The translations under genes were made by a program, and so were the position numbers. This document shows positions 54,685 through 63,569 of a stretch of DNA of 64,000 bases, in pieces. Under the pieces are notes generated by a model, which searched no databases, had not been told where the DNA came from, and saw only the letters and a list, made by a program, of their open reading frames with translations. Every line of letters starts with the position of its first letter. The first letter of the stretch is position 1. Source of the DNA: Chachezhania sediminis. GTDB taxonomy: Bacteria > Pseudomonadota > Alphaproteobacteria > Rhodobacterales > Rhodobacteraceae. The stretch lies in the NCBI RefSeq assembly GCF_009765275.1, contig NZ_VOPH01000002.1, positions 62,001 through 126,000 of the forward strand. Reading direction: 5' to 3'.

Positions 54685-56627
54685 GGCAGGACTTCGAAGG
54701 GCATCGCGAAGACATATTCGCCATCGGGTGCGCCTTCGTAGGGTTCTGTCCAGGCCGAAGGATCGAACAGCCACTTGCGGTACTGCGTCAGCTTCTGGCG
54801 CATCCCGTCGATGATCCCGCGCCGCATCATCGCGCTTTGCAGCCACCGGTCCTCGGTCAGTTGCAGGATCTGGCTCTTGTACGGCAGCCGCGTCAGGTAT
54901 TCGAGCGACCGGCCCACGGTCTGGTCGTTCACCTCGGCCAGCCTTTGGGGGTCGGTGACCGCCTGCTGGATGACGCCCTGCACCTGGCCGAAAAAGGTCT
55001 GCATGTCGTCCGCGCCGCGCGACTGTTCGGCCAGGCCGATCAGCCGGTCCAGCACCTCCGCCATGGTCGCCATCTCGTTCTTGGAGACCAGAAGGCGGGG
55101 TTCGAAAGCCAGGGTTTGCGGCGCCTCGATGGCCTTGTCCGACACCCAGCCGGTGATCACATCCGGCGCTTTGGCCCCCGTCTTGGCGCCCAGCCACGCC
55201 AGTTCGGCAGCCTTGAACAGACCCTTCAGGTTCTCGTCGACCTCGGATTCGTCCAGCACGGCCTCTTCGCCCTGCAACGTGCGGACATGATCGGTGATCG
55301 CCGTCACCAGCCGGTTCGCGACCCCTTCGAAGGCCTGCTCCGACCCGCCTTCGATGGGGAAATAGAATTCGCGTCCGGCAAAGCGCGACAGCTGGCGATA
55401 AGCGCCGGCGGCATAGTCATGGGTGCCGGACCCGCCCGGCGTCTTCAGGTGCAGCGACATGAGCGCGATGTTGCGATCCTCGGCCTCGGCCTGAAGTTCC
55501 AGCGCGCTGATGGCGGACCGGGCATTCGGGTCGCGCACGTCCTTTGGGCCGGCATCGGTCACCAGGATCACGTACCGCGCGTTGATCGGATCGCCGTTCG
55601 TCTTCAGCTGGTCCCAGTCGATCAGGTCGATGGCATCCTCGACGCCCGCAAGGCTGTCCTCGTTGAAACCCGGCGTGCTGACGGTCGTCACCTCCGTCGC
55701 CTCTGCCAGGGCGTTCAGCACCTCGGTCTCGTCCGTGCGGCGCTTCAGGTCCGCCAGGATCTTGGTCCGATAGCCGATTTCCGGCACCGCATCGACATTG
55801 TCGCGAAAGCCCACGACGCCGAAATTGACCAACCCGCCGATATCGGTCCCCGCGATCTGGCGGACGGTGTCCTGAAGCACCTTCCGCGTCCGTTCGATAT
55901 AGTTCCGCATGGACGAGGTGGTATCGAGGACAAAGACGATGCCGACGTCGAACTGGTCATCCTCGTCCACGGGATGTTCGACCGGCAGCCGTTCCTCGTC
56001 CTTGTTGATGGACGCGATCTGCATCAGCAGGATGTCTTCGTAGTTCAGCGGATGCAGGTCCTCGACGAAATCCAGGATCGGCATGACGTAAAGGCTGTCG
56101 CGGATGTTCACGTATTCCGCGGGTTCCACGCTGACCACGCCGAACTGTCCGTCCACCGTCCCGGCCGAGGCTTCGGCGACCAGCCGTTCCTCGATCGCGG
56201 CCAGGTTTTCTTCGGCCATCAGGGCCCGTAGGTCGTCTTCGGTGTCGATCACCAACTGCCGGCTGCGGCCCGCGGGGTTGGTGAAGGCGGCGATGATGTT
56301 GTGCTTCCAGTCGACGACCTGATCGTCTTTCATCCAGCCGATGGGCGGACGCGCGGCGGACGGGCCGACCTGGACCCAGCCATCCTGACGCTGAAAGACA
56401 TAGAAGGGCTGGAACGCGGCATAGGCATCCAGGGCCCGCCCGCCAGGTGCATCGTAGAGGCCGGCCGCCGGACGGGTCAGGACGCGCTGGTAGACGGTGC
56501 TGGTCTCGCCCATCAGCAGGGGCGTCTGGGCCTGCGCCCCGGGCGCCGCGCCAAAGGCCCAACCGATCACGGCCAGAACGGCGGCGGCACTGCGAAGAAG
56601 GCCAGTCATGTCGTATCCCCGTTTCAT
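54681..56627 (-). CDS. Secreted von Willebrand factor A domain protein with SH3-like N-domain
   Basis: 648 residues. A signal peptide (MTGLLRSAAAVLAVIGWAFGAAPGAQAQ, from ATG 56609; ATG 56627 is upstream) is followed by an SH3-like domain (VYQRVLTRPAAGLYDAPGGRALDAYAAFQPFYVFQRQDGWVQV). A VWA domain begins FDVGIVFVLDTTSSM, where D235-T-T-S-S-M stands for the MIDAS DxSxS. The SLHLKTPGGSGTHDYAAGAYRQLSRF and YVILVTDAGPKDVRDPNARS segments complete it. The C-terminus is helical (MIDASQ-free). Coupled to the ABC ATPase. Confidence 0.82.
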   Translation of the reverse strand: MKRGYDMTGLLRSAAAVLAVIGWAFGAAPGAQAQTPLLMGETSTVYQRVLTRPAAGLYDAPGGRALDAYAAFQPFYVFQRQDGWVQVGPSAARPPIGWMKDDQVVDWKHNIIAAFTNPAGRSRQLVIDTEDDLRALMAEENLAAIEERLVAEASAGTVDGQFGVVSVEPAEYVNIRDSLYVMPILDFVEDLHPLNYEDILLMQIASINKDEERLPVEHPVDEDDQFDVGIVFVLDTTSSMRNYIERTRKVLQDTVRQIAGTDIGGLVNFGVVGFRDNVDAVPEIGYRTKILADLKRRTDETEVLNALAEATEVTTVSTPGFNEDSLAGVEDAIDLIDWDQLKTNGDPINARYVILVTDAGPKDVRDPNARSAISALELQAEAEDRNIALMSLHLKTPGGSGTHDYAAGAYRQLSRFAGREFYFPIEGGSEQAFEGVANRLVTAITDHVRTLQGEEAVLDESEVDENLKGLFKAAELAWLGAKTGAKAPDVITGWVSDKAIEAPQTLAFEPRLLVSKNEMATMAEVLDRLIGLAEQSRGADDMQTFFGQVQGVIQQAVTDPQRLAEVNDQTVGRSLEYLTRLPYKSQILQLTEDRWLQSAMMRRGIIDGMRQKLTQYRKWLFDPSAWTEPYEGAPDGEYVFAMPFEVLP

Positions 56628-56658
56628 TGCCGCTTCCCGGCCCGTGTCATCGTGCGCG

Positions 56659-57732
56659 TCATTGGCTGCAGAAGTCCTGCCTTGCGCTGCGCGACAGCGT
56701 GTCGGTGGCCTCTGCCAGGCGGGCGCAGACCTGGCCCAGCGCCTCGGCCGCGCCGACGCCGTCACCGGCATTGACCGCACGGGAATAGTATTCCGCCGCC
56801 CGCGCCGGGTTGTCCTGGAAAGTCAGGCCCATCGTCGTCTCGACCCCGTCGATCGTGACCCCGGCATCGTAGAGCTTGCCCAGTGCTGCCAGCGCGGCCG
56901 GGTCGCCCGCATCGACGCCTTGTTCCAGCAGGCCCAGCGCCGCGTCGGCCGAAATCCGGGCCCCGCAGACCCGCAGCTGTTCGATCACCGGGCCATAGCC
57001 CCGGCTGACCACCGCCGCCAGTCCGGCAACGGAACAGGGGGCGGGGGCCGGCGTTTCGGCCGCCTCTTCGGATGTGTCGAACGGCAGGGCTTCCAGCTTC
57101 CGTTCTTCGTCCCGCGTCAGGACCCAGAAGGTGGCCGCGGCTGCCAGCAACACCAGGACCACAAGCCCGGTGATCAGGCCCCATTTCCTGCCACCCCCGG
57201 TTTCCGGTGCGGGCGGTGCGGATCTCTTGGGCGTAACCGGCGCAGCGGGACGCGGCGGAGGAGGCGGTGGCGGAGGTACAGGCACCTCTTCCTTGCGGTC
57301 CTCGCCCTGCGGGTCTTCGGGCTTCGGCTCTTCCTTGGCCTTGCCGACCAGGGTCGGGCCCTTGGCCGCGCCCGGTTTCGGCGGCGTGGCATGGACACCG
57401 CCGACAGTCGCGGCGGGCGGGCCCTGCTTGATGTCGTCGGGCCAGCTGACCTCGAACTCCCGGCCACCGATTTCGATCACCAGGGCGGTGTATTCCTCGA
57501 CCTGGTTCACGATCTCGGTGCCGACGATGAATTCCAGGCGGTCGCCGGCAGGGCGCAGGGCATAGGGCCCGAAATAGGCCTTTTCCGACTGCCAGCCGTC
57601 TGCGCCCAGATACTTGTCGTTGAAGCTGTTGCGCAGCGTGATGCCGACCGTGTCGCCGGTGGCGGCCCCCGCATCGATGCCGATGCAGGCATAGCCGCCC
57701 AGCGGATGGTCGGGATCTGGTCGAATGATCAT
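56659..57732 (-). CDS. Membrane protein: novel N-domain, Pro-rich linker, TM helix, Sel1-like repeats
   Basis: 357 residues. Residues 1-105 form a beta-rich cytoplasmic domain I do not recognise (YACIGIDAGAATGDTVGITLRNSFNDKYLG ... YTALVIEIGGREFEVSWPDD). A charged and Pro-rich linker with PPPPPPPP (153-160) leads to a single TM helix (185-206, WGLITGLVVLVLLAAAATFWVL). The periplasmic part has Cys-flanked, Sel1-like helical repeats (AALGLLEQGVDAGDPAALAALGKLYDAG, PARAAEYYSRAVNAGDGVGAAEALGQVC). It may connect the cytoplasmic SrfC/SrfB proteins with periplasmic partners. Confidence 0.7.
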   Translation of the reverse strand: MIIRPDPDHPLGGYACIGIDAGAATGDTVGITLRNSFNDKYLGADGWQSEKAYFGPYALRPAGDRLEFIVGTEIVNQVEEYTALVIEIGGREFEVSWPDDIKQGPPAATVGGVHATPPKPGAAKGPTLVGKAKEEPKPEDPQGEDRKEEVPVPPPPPPPPRPAAPVTPKRSAPPAPETGGGRKWGLITGLVVLVLLAAAATFWVLTRDEERKLEALPFDTSEEAAETPAPAPCSVAGLAAVVSRGYGPVIEQLRVCGARISADAALGLLEQGVDAGDPAALAALGKLYDAGVTIDGVETTMGLTFQDNPARAAEYYSRAVNAGDGVGAAEALGQVCARLAEATDTLSRSARQDFCSQ

Positions 57733-57760
57733 CGCTGCCCTGCCCCCGTCAGTTGCCCAG

Positions 57761-60457
57761 TCAATTGCCAAGCCCGTTCAGGATCTGCCCGATCCGCTGG
57801 TTCTGTTCGATGTTGATCGCGCCGGAACTGCCGTCCATCGCATTGCCGACGAACAGCGCCTCCAGCGTGAAGACCCAGTCGGACCAGGTATCGACATGCG
57901 CCGCCCGTGCCGTGGCCGGCAGCGTGTCCGCCCGGTCGTGGGCCGCAGCCTTCGGGAACACCGGCCGCGTCCCGCCATCGGGCAGCGGGATCACCGGCCG
58001 TTCGGCCGGATCCATATCGTCGGCCCCCAGCGTGGTAACGAAGCGGTTGATCGCCTCGGAACAGACGACGGCCCCCGGTGCCGCCTGCTTGTCCATGGTC
58101 AGGCCATAGCCGATTTCCCGCAGCACGCCCATCATCCGCTCGCGGCACTTCAGGCGCTGGAAGCCCTGCGCCATCTCGCCCATCAGGGTCGAGATCAGTT
58201 CCGAGGTCAGGTGGAACACCGCCAGCCGGTGCTCGTCGTCGCGCAGCCGGCCCAGCGTGTCCATCCATACGTCGATGGCGCCGTCGGCCTGGAAGGCCTC
58301 GGGTGTCATGGTGCGGATGCGGGTGGCCGGATCGTCCTGCGGCGCGGGCGCAGCGGCGGGTTCCGGCCGGGCCGGGGCGCCAGGTCGCAGGGGCGCACCC
58401 GGCCGCGCCGGGGCCCCCGGACGGACAGGCGCACCGGGCCGGATCGGCGCGCTGGTCCCGGCGGCGCCCATGGTGCGGACGTCCTCGGTCTGGGTCACGC
58501 TGGTCAGCCTGACCCACGGATCCACCCGGGAAATCCGATCCTGGATCAGGTCCTGATCGACGCAGAGCGCGTGCAGCAGCGCCCCGAAACGGTGGCCCTG
58601 CAGCGTCAGTTCCAACCGGTCGATGATCTGACCCGCAAGGGCGCGCTTTTCTTCGACCCGTTTCTCGATATCGTCCGAGACGTGAAAGCCGGCCAGCTCT
58701 GCCAGAAGCGAGGAGGCCACGGATTCAACCTGGTTCGCGATCTGGCGCAGCTTGCTTTCCGGCTTGCAGACCAGCGTCAGCTGTTCGGTCAGATAGCCCA
58801 CACCGCCATCGTTCAACGTCAGCGCCGCGTCCCAGGCGCGTTCCGGCTCCTTGAAATGGGCCTGAACGGACGGCGTGGCCAGGCAACCCGCCTTCAGTTC
58901 GCCGACACGGTCCACCTTTTCGGGGCGGATCTCGCGCTCCGTCTCGTCCTCGTTGTAATTGATCAGACCTTCGACGAAATAGTTCGGGTTCCGCAGCCAG
59001 TAACAGTTCCGGAACGGCGCGGTGTCGGTCCACCTGTGAACCCAGTTGTCCGACACCTTGCCGAAGCCCTTCAGCAGCGACGCATCCATCCGCCGTTCGA
59101 ACCGTTCGGACGCCGTCCCGCCGGACGCGCTGTCCCCCAGATGCTTGTCGAACTTCGTCATCACGAAGAACAGGATGCAGTCATTCCTGGCCCGCTCGGC
59201 CGGGGTGGCGCCGTGGGTCATCTCGATCCAATTGTCGACCAGTCCCGGCAGGCTCAGCGTTTCCATGTTGCTGTCCGGCACGCAGAGCAGCATGGACGTG
59301 ATTTCCTGGTTCGCCACATACCGGTCGAAAAGGTACGACACCTTCCCCCGCAAGAGCATGTTGGTCACAGCTTCTTCGGGCTTTTCCAGCGTCTTGGCCA
59401 GGGGCAGTTCGAACCGGTTGCGGGCGCCGGGAAAATCCAGCAGGTCGGTTTCGGCAAAGAAATCCGACGGCTGTTCCATCATCGGGAACACCAGTTCGGC
59501 CGCCAGCGCGCAGATCACCGCGCGGTTCAGGCTGGCGACCTTGCCGGCAGCAGTCCGGATCGTCAGCTGATCCTGATCTTCCGGCTGGAACAGGCCCTGC
59601 AGCGTGTTCACGTCGATGATCGACGTCTCGCGCGGTTGCAGCGCGTCCAGCCCGGCATAGATCACCTCGGCATGATCGATCCGCGCCAGCGCGGAGGCAA
59701 GTTTCACGTAAAGATCCGTCAGTTCCTGATAGCCACCCCAGAGGATCGACAGGAACGCGCCCCGGTCGGCCACAGACATGCGCGGCGCCAGATAGGCGGC
59801 GTCGTCCCAGAACCCCTTCAGACCCGCGGCATAGGCGGTTTTTCCGAAGGTCTGCTCGACATATTCAGCGATCTCGTAGATGTCCTCGAAGGACAGGCCC
59901 CAAACCTCCGGGCCGCCTGCCTTGCCAGAATGGGTCGCAAAATGCGCCTTCAGGTTTTCGGCATCGGGGGGCGCTTCCGATTGGTCCCCGTCCTCGAAGA
60001 AGCTGTTGACGATGGTCCGGGCGATATCCGCCTCGGTCAGCAGGTTCAGCTTGATGGGGAATCCGTCCGGCGTCGGGTCCTTGCTCATGGTGAACCGGGT
60101 CACCAGCCCTGTGCTTTCGCCGTCGCCCGCCGGGTTGATCTGGCTGATGTAATCCAGCGTCCCGCCCGGACCCTGGAAATCCGCCACCAGCCGCCCGTCC
60201 TTCGGCCGTGCCAGGACCGAGACCAGGAAGGACTTGCCCGCCTGGCTGGGTCCGAAAACGCTGACGCTCATCTTGGTCTTGGCAGATTTCGACAGCCGTT
60301 CAGCCCGCCGCGCGCCCTTGCGCAAAAGCTTCGACAGCTCCTTCCTGCGGGCCGAGACCTTTTCGGCATTCTCGTCGTCATTGATCCAGGCCAGCGCCTC
60401 GCGTGAGAGGCGGGCGATGTCGTCGCAGCGGGCGGCAAGCCGTTCCTGTGCTGTCAT
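57761..60457 (-). CDS. srfC: SrfC-family P-loop protein
   Basis: 898-residue cytoplasmic protein of the SrfC virulence-factor family. The GTP/ATP-binding loop is GPSQAGKS (69-76) and the Walker B-like motif LLDFPGARN begins at D341. Long helical regions flank the P-loop and a RPGAP tandem repeat lies near residues 670-700 (five units). ATG 60457 is chosen for its GAGGGGG Shine-Dalgarno. Ten bases separate the SrfB stop from this start. In Salmonella SrfB and SrfC are co-regulated by SsrB, but their molecular role is unknown. Here the pair is linked to VWA, ABC and SUMF1 genes. Confidence 0.85.
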   Translation of the reverse strand: MTAQERLAARCDDIARLSREALAWINDDENAEKVSARRKELSKLLRKGARRAERLSKSAKTKMSVSVFGPSQAGKSFLVSVLARPKDGRLVADFQGPGGTLDYISQINPAGDGESTGLVTRFTMSKDPTPDGFPIKLNLLTEADIARTIVNSFFEDGDQSEAPPDAENLKAHFATHSGKAGGPEVWGLSFEDIYEIAEYVEQTFGKTAYAAGLKGFWDDAAYLAPRMSVADRGAFLSILWGGYQELTDLYVKLASALARIDHAEVIYAGLDALQPRETSIIDVNTLQGLFQPEDQDQLTIRTAAGKVASLNRAVICALAAELVFPMMEQPSDFFAETDLLDFPGARNRFELPLAKTLEKPEEAVTNMLLRGKVSYLFDRYVANQEITSMLLCVPDSNMETLSLPGLVDNWIEMTHGATPAERARNDCILFFVMTKFDKHLGDSASGGTASERFERRMDASLLKGFGKVSDNWVHRWTDTAPFRNCYWLRNPNYFVEGLINYNEDETEREIRPEKVDRVGELKAGCLATPSVQAHFKEPERAWDAALTLNDGGVGYLTEQLTLVCKPESKLRQIANQVESVASSLLAELAGFHVSDDIEKRVEEKRALAGQIIDRLELTLQGHRFGALLHALCVDQDLIQDRISRVDPWVRLTSVTQTEDVRTMGAAGTSAPIRPGAPVRPGAPARPGAPLRPGAPARPEPAAAPAPQDDPATRIRTMTPEAFQADGAIDVWMDTLGRLRDDEHRLAVFHLTSELISTLMGEMAQGFQRLKCRERMMGVLREIGYGLTMDKQAAPGAVVCSEAINRFVTTLGADDMDPAERPVIPLPDGGTRPVFPKAAAHDRADTLPATARAAHVDTWSDWVFTLEALFVGNAMDGSSGAINIEQNQRIGQILNGLGN

Positions 60458-60467
60458 GCTGTCCCCC

Positions 60468-63400
60468 TCAGAACCTGAACACGCCGGCGTCAAGCCAGTA
60501 ATCATCCTCGAACCCCAGCGTGTGCAGGGTCAGGGACACATCGCTGCGCTTCATCGCGTCGTCCTCGCCATCCGTCACCTCGCCCACGTCGAAAGCCTCC
60601 TGCATCGCTTCTCGGCGCAGCTTGGCCTCGGAATCCTGACGTTCGTCGTCGTCGTCGAATTCGGTCCGTATCAGTTCCACCTTGATGGGCGGCGGTCGCG
60701 AATGGGCGTTCGTGTTGGCAAAGTCCAGCCGGTAGAGCGGCGTCGTCGTCCAGCGTTCCAGCGGCAACTGGCGCGAGCCGATGTAGACGGGCGAGAAGAT
60801 GTTGACGATCGCCGTCTCGCCCCCGCCGGGCTTGTCGGTGTCGATATCGGCGAACAGCACCTTGTCGGCCACGATCTGGCCGTTGCTGTCCATCTCGCCG
60901 ATATAGCGCGCGGTCGACCGCATCTGGAAAGCGCCGGTGAAGACCTTGAAGTTCGGGATCCGGTTTTCCGACAGCGCGATCAGCATCCCGCCCACGGCCA
61001 CGGTGCTTTTCGGGTCGCCGATCTTCTGCGTGACCGGATCGCGGAACGGATACCAGCGCCCGGTCTTGTAGGCATGCATCGAAATCAGCCGGTGCGGCGG
61101 GACGACCATCATCTCCTCGACAATGGACCGCACCGCCGGCAGGCGCGACGGCCGGCCGGTCAGCAGCACGATGTCGACGCCCAGATGGTCGATCACCTCG
61201 CAGAGATTGCCCAGGACCTTCTGGAACACCTCGCGGCTGATTGCGTCCACCTCCTCTCGCGTGGTGGCGACCACGACATCCGCCAGACGCCAGTCCTGGG
61301 CGCCGACAGCCCGCGCCGCGTCCTCGATATAGGCCACGACGCCGGCGCTGACCTTCAGGTCCACCGGCGGCGCGGGCTGGTCTTCGCCCCCCGCTTCGTC
61401 CGCCTGCGGCCGGTGGGCGCCAAGGATGTCGGCCACGGCCAGGTCGAAGCGTTCGAATTCCCCGGACTTCTCGCAATGTTGGATGACAGCCTCGGCCAGC
61501 GGCACCAGAACCCGGATCGCGAACTGTCGCCGGCGCTGGACCGATTGCTGGTCCTGACCGCCCATGTCGCCACCGAAAAGCTCGCGCAGCTTCTCGGCCA
61601 CGTAGCGTCCGCCCGCAGCTTCGATCGTGGACTGGATCCGCGGTAGGATGATCGCGCTGATCACCCGGTGGATCAGGTCGTCGCCCGCCACGCGGAACCC
61701 TTCGCGGAAAGTCTGTTCCGGGTGCAGGACGCGGTTCGCCTCGCCCCGGTAGGTCGTGATCATCAGGTCGGTCGTGCCGCCGCCGATGTCGATGCAGGCA
61801 AGCCTGAGCGACGGTTCCATCTGCCCTTGGGCGTTGGGACGTTCCCGTCCCTTCAGTTTCAGGAAGGTGTCGATGCGCCCGTCGAATTTCTGCGTCACCT
61901 CGCTGTAGAGATAGACCAGCTGGGTGCACGATGCCTCATCCCAGTCGACGAAGGACTTGGGCCGTTCGGCTTCCGCCATCCCCAGCACGTCGCAGACCAG
62001 TTTCAGCGCGCCCTCGGTGCGGGACCGGATGATCGCCTGTTCCTGCACGGACGTGGCCGTCGGCATCGACAGGATCACCCGCTTCAGCCGCCGCGGCAGG
62101 TCGCTTTGCGCACGGCGCGACCGCAGGGCAGGGTCGTTGATCTGGACGAAGGCATGGGCGATGATTTCGGCCATCGCAAAACCGAACATGGACGACCGCG
62201 AAAACCGCGGCCGGATCGCCCGCTGGGTGGATGTCGTGCCCCGCCGGCGGAGGCGCTGATCTTCCTCGTATTCCACCTGGGCGATGACGTCCCCGGCCTC
62301 GTTCAGGTGGCGCATCGCGGCGCGGACCGATTTCGGCAGGTTGTTCGGATCGTCGTGGTTGTGGAACCGCCAGTCCTGTTTCGACGCCGCATCGTCCCAC
62401 AGGTAACGCTTGGGTGACGACAGGCCGGACAAGGTTTCCGTCCCCTCTTCGCCTTGCGTCAGACGCACGGCTTCGGGCCCGATGCGGACAAAGCTGGGCC
62501 ACAGAAAGGCGTTCCGGCGGCCCGACCGGCTGGCATAGCGGTCGTTGCCCAACTTCAGTTCCGCGAATTCCGCCCGGCTGGGGAACAGGCCCGAGTAATA
62601 GAATTCCGGCTTCGACAGGTCCCGGATCGCCAGCGGATAGGACCGCGCCAGATCCACCCGGGATTCGCCCGGGAAGCTTTCGATCAGGATGCCGCAGGTC
62701 CGGCTGTTGCCCACGTCCAGCACCAGGTCGACGTCCACTGGCGCCACGGCGTCACGCGCCGACACGGTGTTGACAAAGCGCATCTTGGGCGGCTTCGCGA
62801 CCTTCTGGATCAGGTTCAGATAGGCCAGGTAGCGCGCCCAGTGTTCGAACAGGTAGGGCAGCTTGTCTTCGGAAAACAGCCGCGTCGGGTTCTGCGCGCG
62901 CTTGTAGCCTATGAAGACGTCCTTCAGCCAGTCCGACACCCACAACTGCAGGTCCAGGACGTTCCCGTCCTCGTCCGTTTCCAGCCGGCGCAGGAACCAG
63001 TCCATGTCATAGGGATCGGACACCAGCCGGAATTCGCGCTGCTTTTCCGCGTCGCCGCTTTCGGGCGCCAGGTAGTGGTCGCCCTGTTCCCCCGCCATCA
63101 GCGTCGTGTCCAGCGCCAGCTGCACCCGGTGGGTGTGCCCCGTCGCAGGATCGGGTTCGTCCAGTTCCACGGTCCGCAGCCGCGCCCAGCTGCTGGGACC
63201 CGGATCGAACCGTTCCTCGCCGCTGGGGCCCCGCTGGCTTTTCAGCCGCAGGACCGGAACCGGCACCCATTTTTCCAGGTAGGGTTCAAGCGCGGCGACG
63301 GGGCGGATCGAATATTCCTCGTCGTCCCGCTGCATCCGGTTCAGGACCTCGGCATCGCGTTCCGCATCGCCGCTGAGCGGCTGCAGGCTGCGTTCCGGCA

Positions 63401-63569
63401 CGCCATCGTTTTCGCCGGTGGTGCGTTCGATGAACTTTGACGGCTTCAGATCGATGTCATGCAGGTTGAACCCGAAATCCAGGATCTGGATGCCGGAAAA
63501 CGGGACCAGCGTGATCTCGTCCTTGAACTCGACCAATGGCCGCAAGCGGCTTGCCTGTGCGCCCAGCAT
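60468..63569 (-). CDS. srfB: SrfB-family actin-like (Hsp70-fold) ATPase
   Basis: 1033 residues. The ATPase phosphate motifs are visible: DVGNSRT (starting D285) and ACIDIGGGTTDLMITTYRG (D594 to T), plus VVLLTGRPSRLPAVRSIVEEMM as the adenosine motif. Long helical insertions lie between them. The fold matches the SrfB virulence factor family (Hsp70/actin superfamily), annotated but not functionally described. ATG 63569 fits the ATGA overlap with the upstream gene. The start at 63602 would add 11 residues without support. Confidence 0.88.
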   Translation of the reverse strand: MLGAQASRLRPLVEFKDEITLVPFSGIQILDFGFNLHDIDLKPSKFIERTTGENDGVPERSLQPLSGDAERDAEVLNRMQRDDEEYSIRPVAALEPYLEKWVPVPVLRLKSQRGPSGEERFDPGPSSWARLRTVELDEPDPATGHTHRVQLALDTTLMAGEQGDHYLAPESGDAEKQREFRLVSDPYDMDWFLRRLETDEDGNVLDLQLWVSDWLKDVFIGYKRAQNPTRLFSEDKLPYLFEHWARYLAYLNLIQKVAKPPKMRFVNTVSARDAVAPVDVDLVLDVGNSRTCGILIESFPGESRVDLARSYPLAIRDLSKPEFYYSGLFPSRAEFAELKLGNDRYASRSGRRNAFLWPSFVRIGPEAVRLTQGEEGTETLSGLSSPKRYLWDDAASKQDWRFHNHDDPNNLPKSVRAAMRHLNEAGDVIAQVEYEEDQRLRRRGTTSTQRAIRPRFSRSSMFGFAMAEIIAHAFVQINDPALRSRRAQSDLPRRLKRVILSMPTATSVQEQAIIRSRTEGALKLVCDVLGMAEAERPKSFVDWDEASCTQLVYLYSEVTQKFDGRIDTFLKLKGRERPNAQGQMEPSLRLACIDIGGGTTDLMITTYRGEANRVLHPEQTFREGFRVAGDDLIHRVISAIILPRIQSTIEAAGGRYVAEKLRELFGGDMGGQDQQSVQRRRQFAIRVLVPLAEAVIQHCEKSGEFERFDLAVADILGAHRPQADEAGGEDQPAPPVDLKVSAGVVAYIEDAARAVGAQDWRLADVVVATTREEVDAISREVFQKVLGNLCEVIDHLGVDIVLLTGRPSRLPAVRSIVEEMMVVPPHRLISMHAYKTGRWYPFRDPVTQKIGDPKSTVAVGGMLIALSENRIPNFKVFTGAFQMRSTARYIGEMDSNGQIVADKVLFADIDTDKPGGGETAIVNIFSPVYIGSRQLPLERWTTTPLYRLDFANTNAHSRPPPIKVELIRTEFDDDDERQDSEAKLRREAMQEAFDVGEVTDGEDDAMKRSDVSLTLHTLGFEDDYWLDAGVFRF

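Noticed and set aside
57725-60406. Long plus-strand frame opposite srfC
   Set aside because: Shadow frame; no ribosome binding site or domain, and srfC is coupled to its neighbours on the minus strand.
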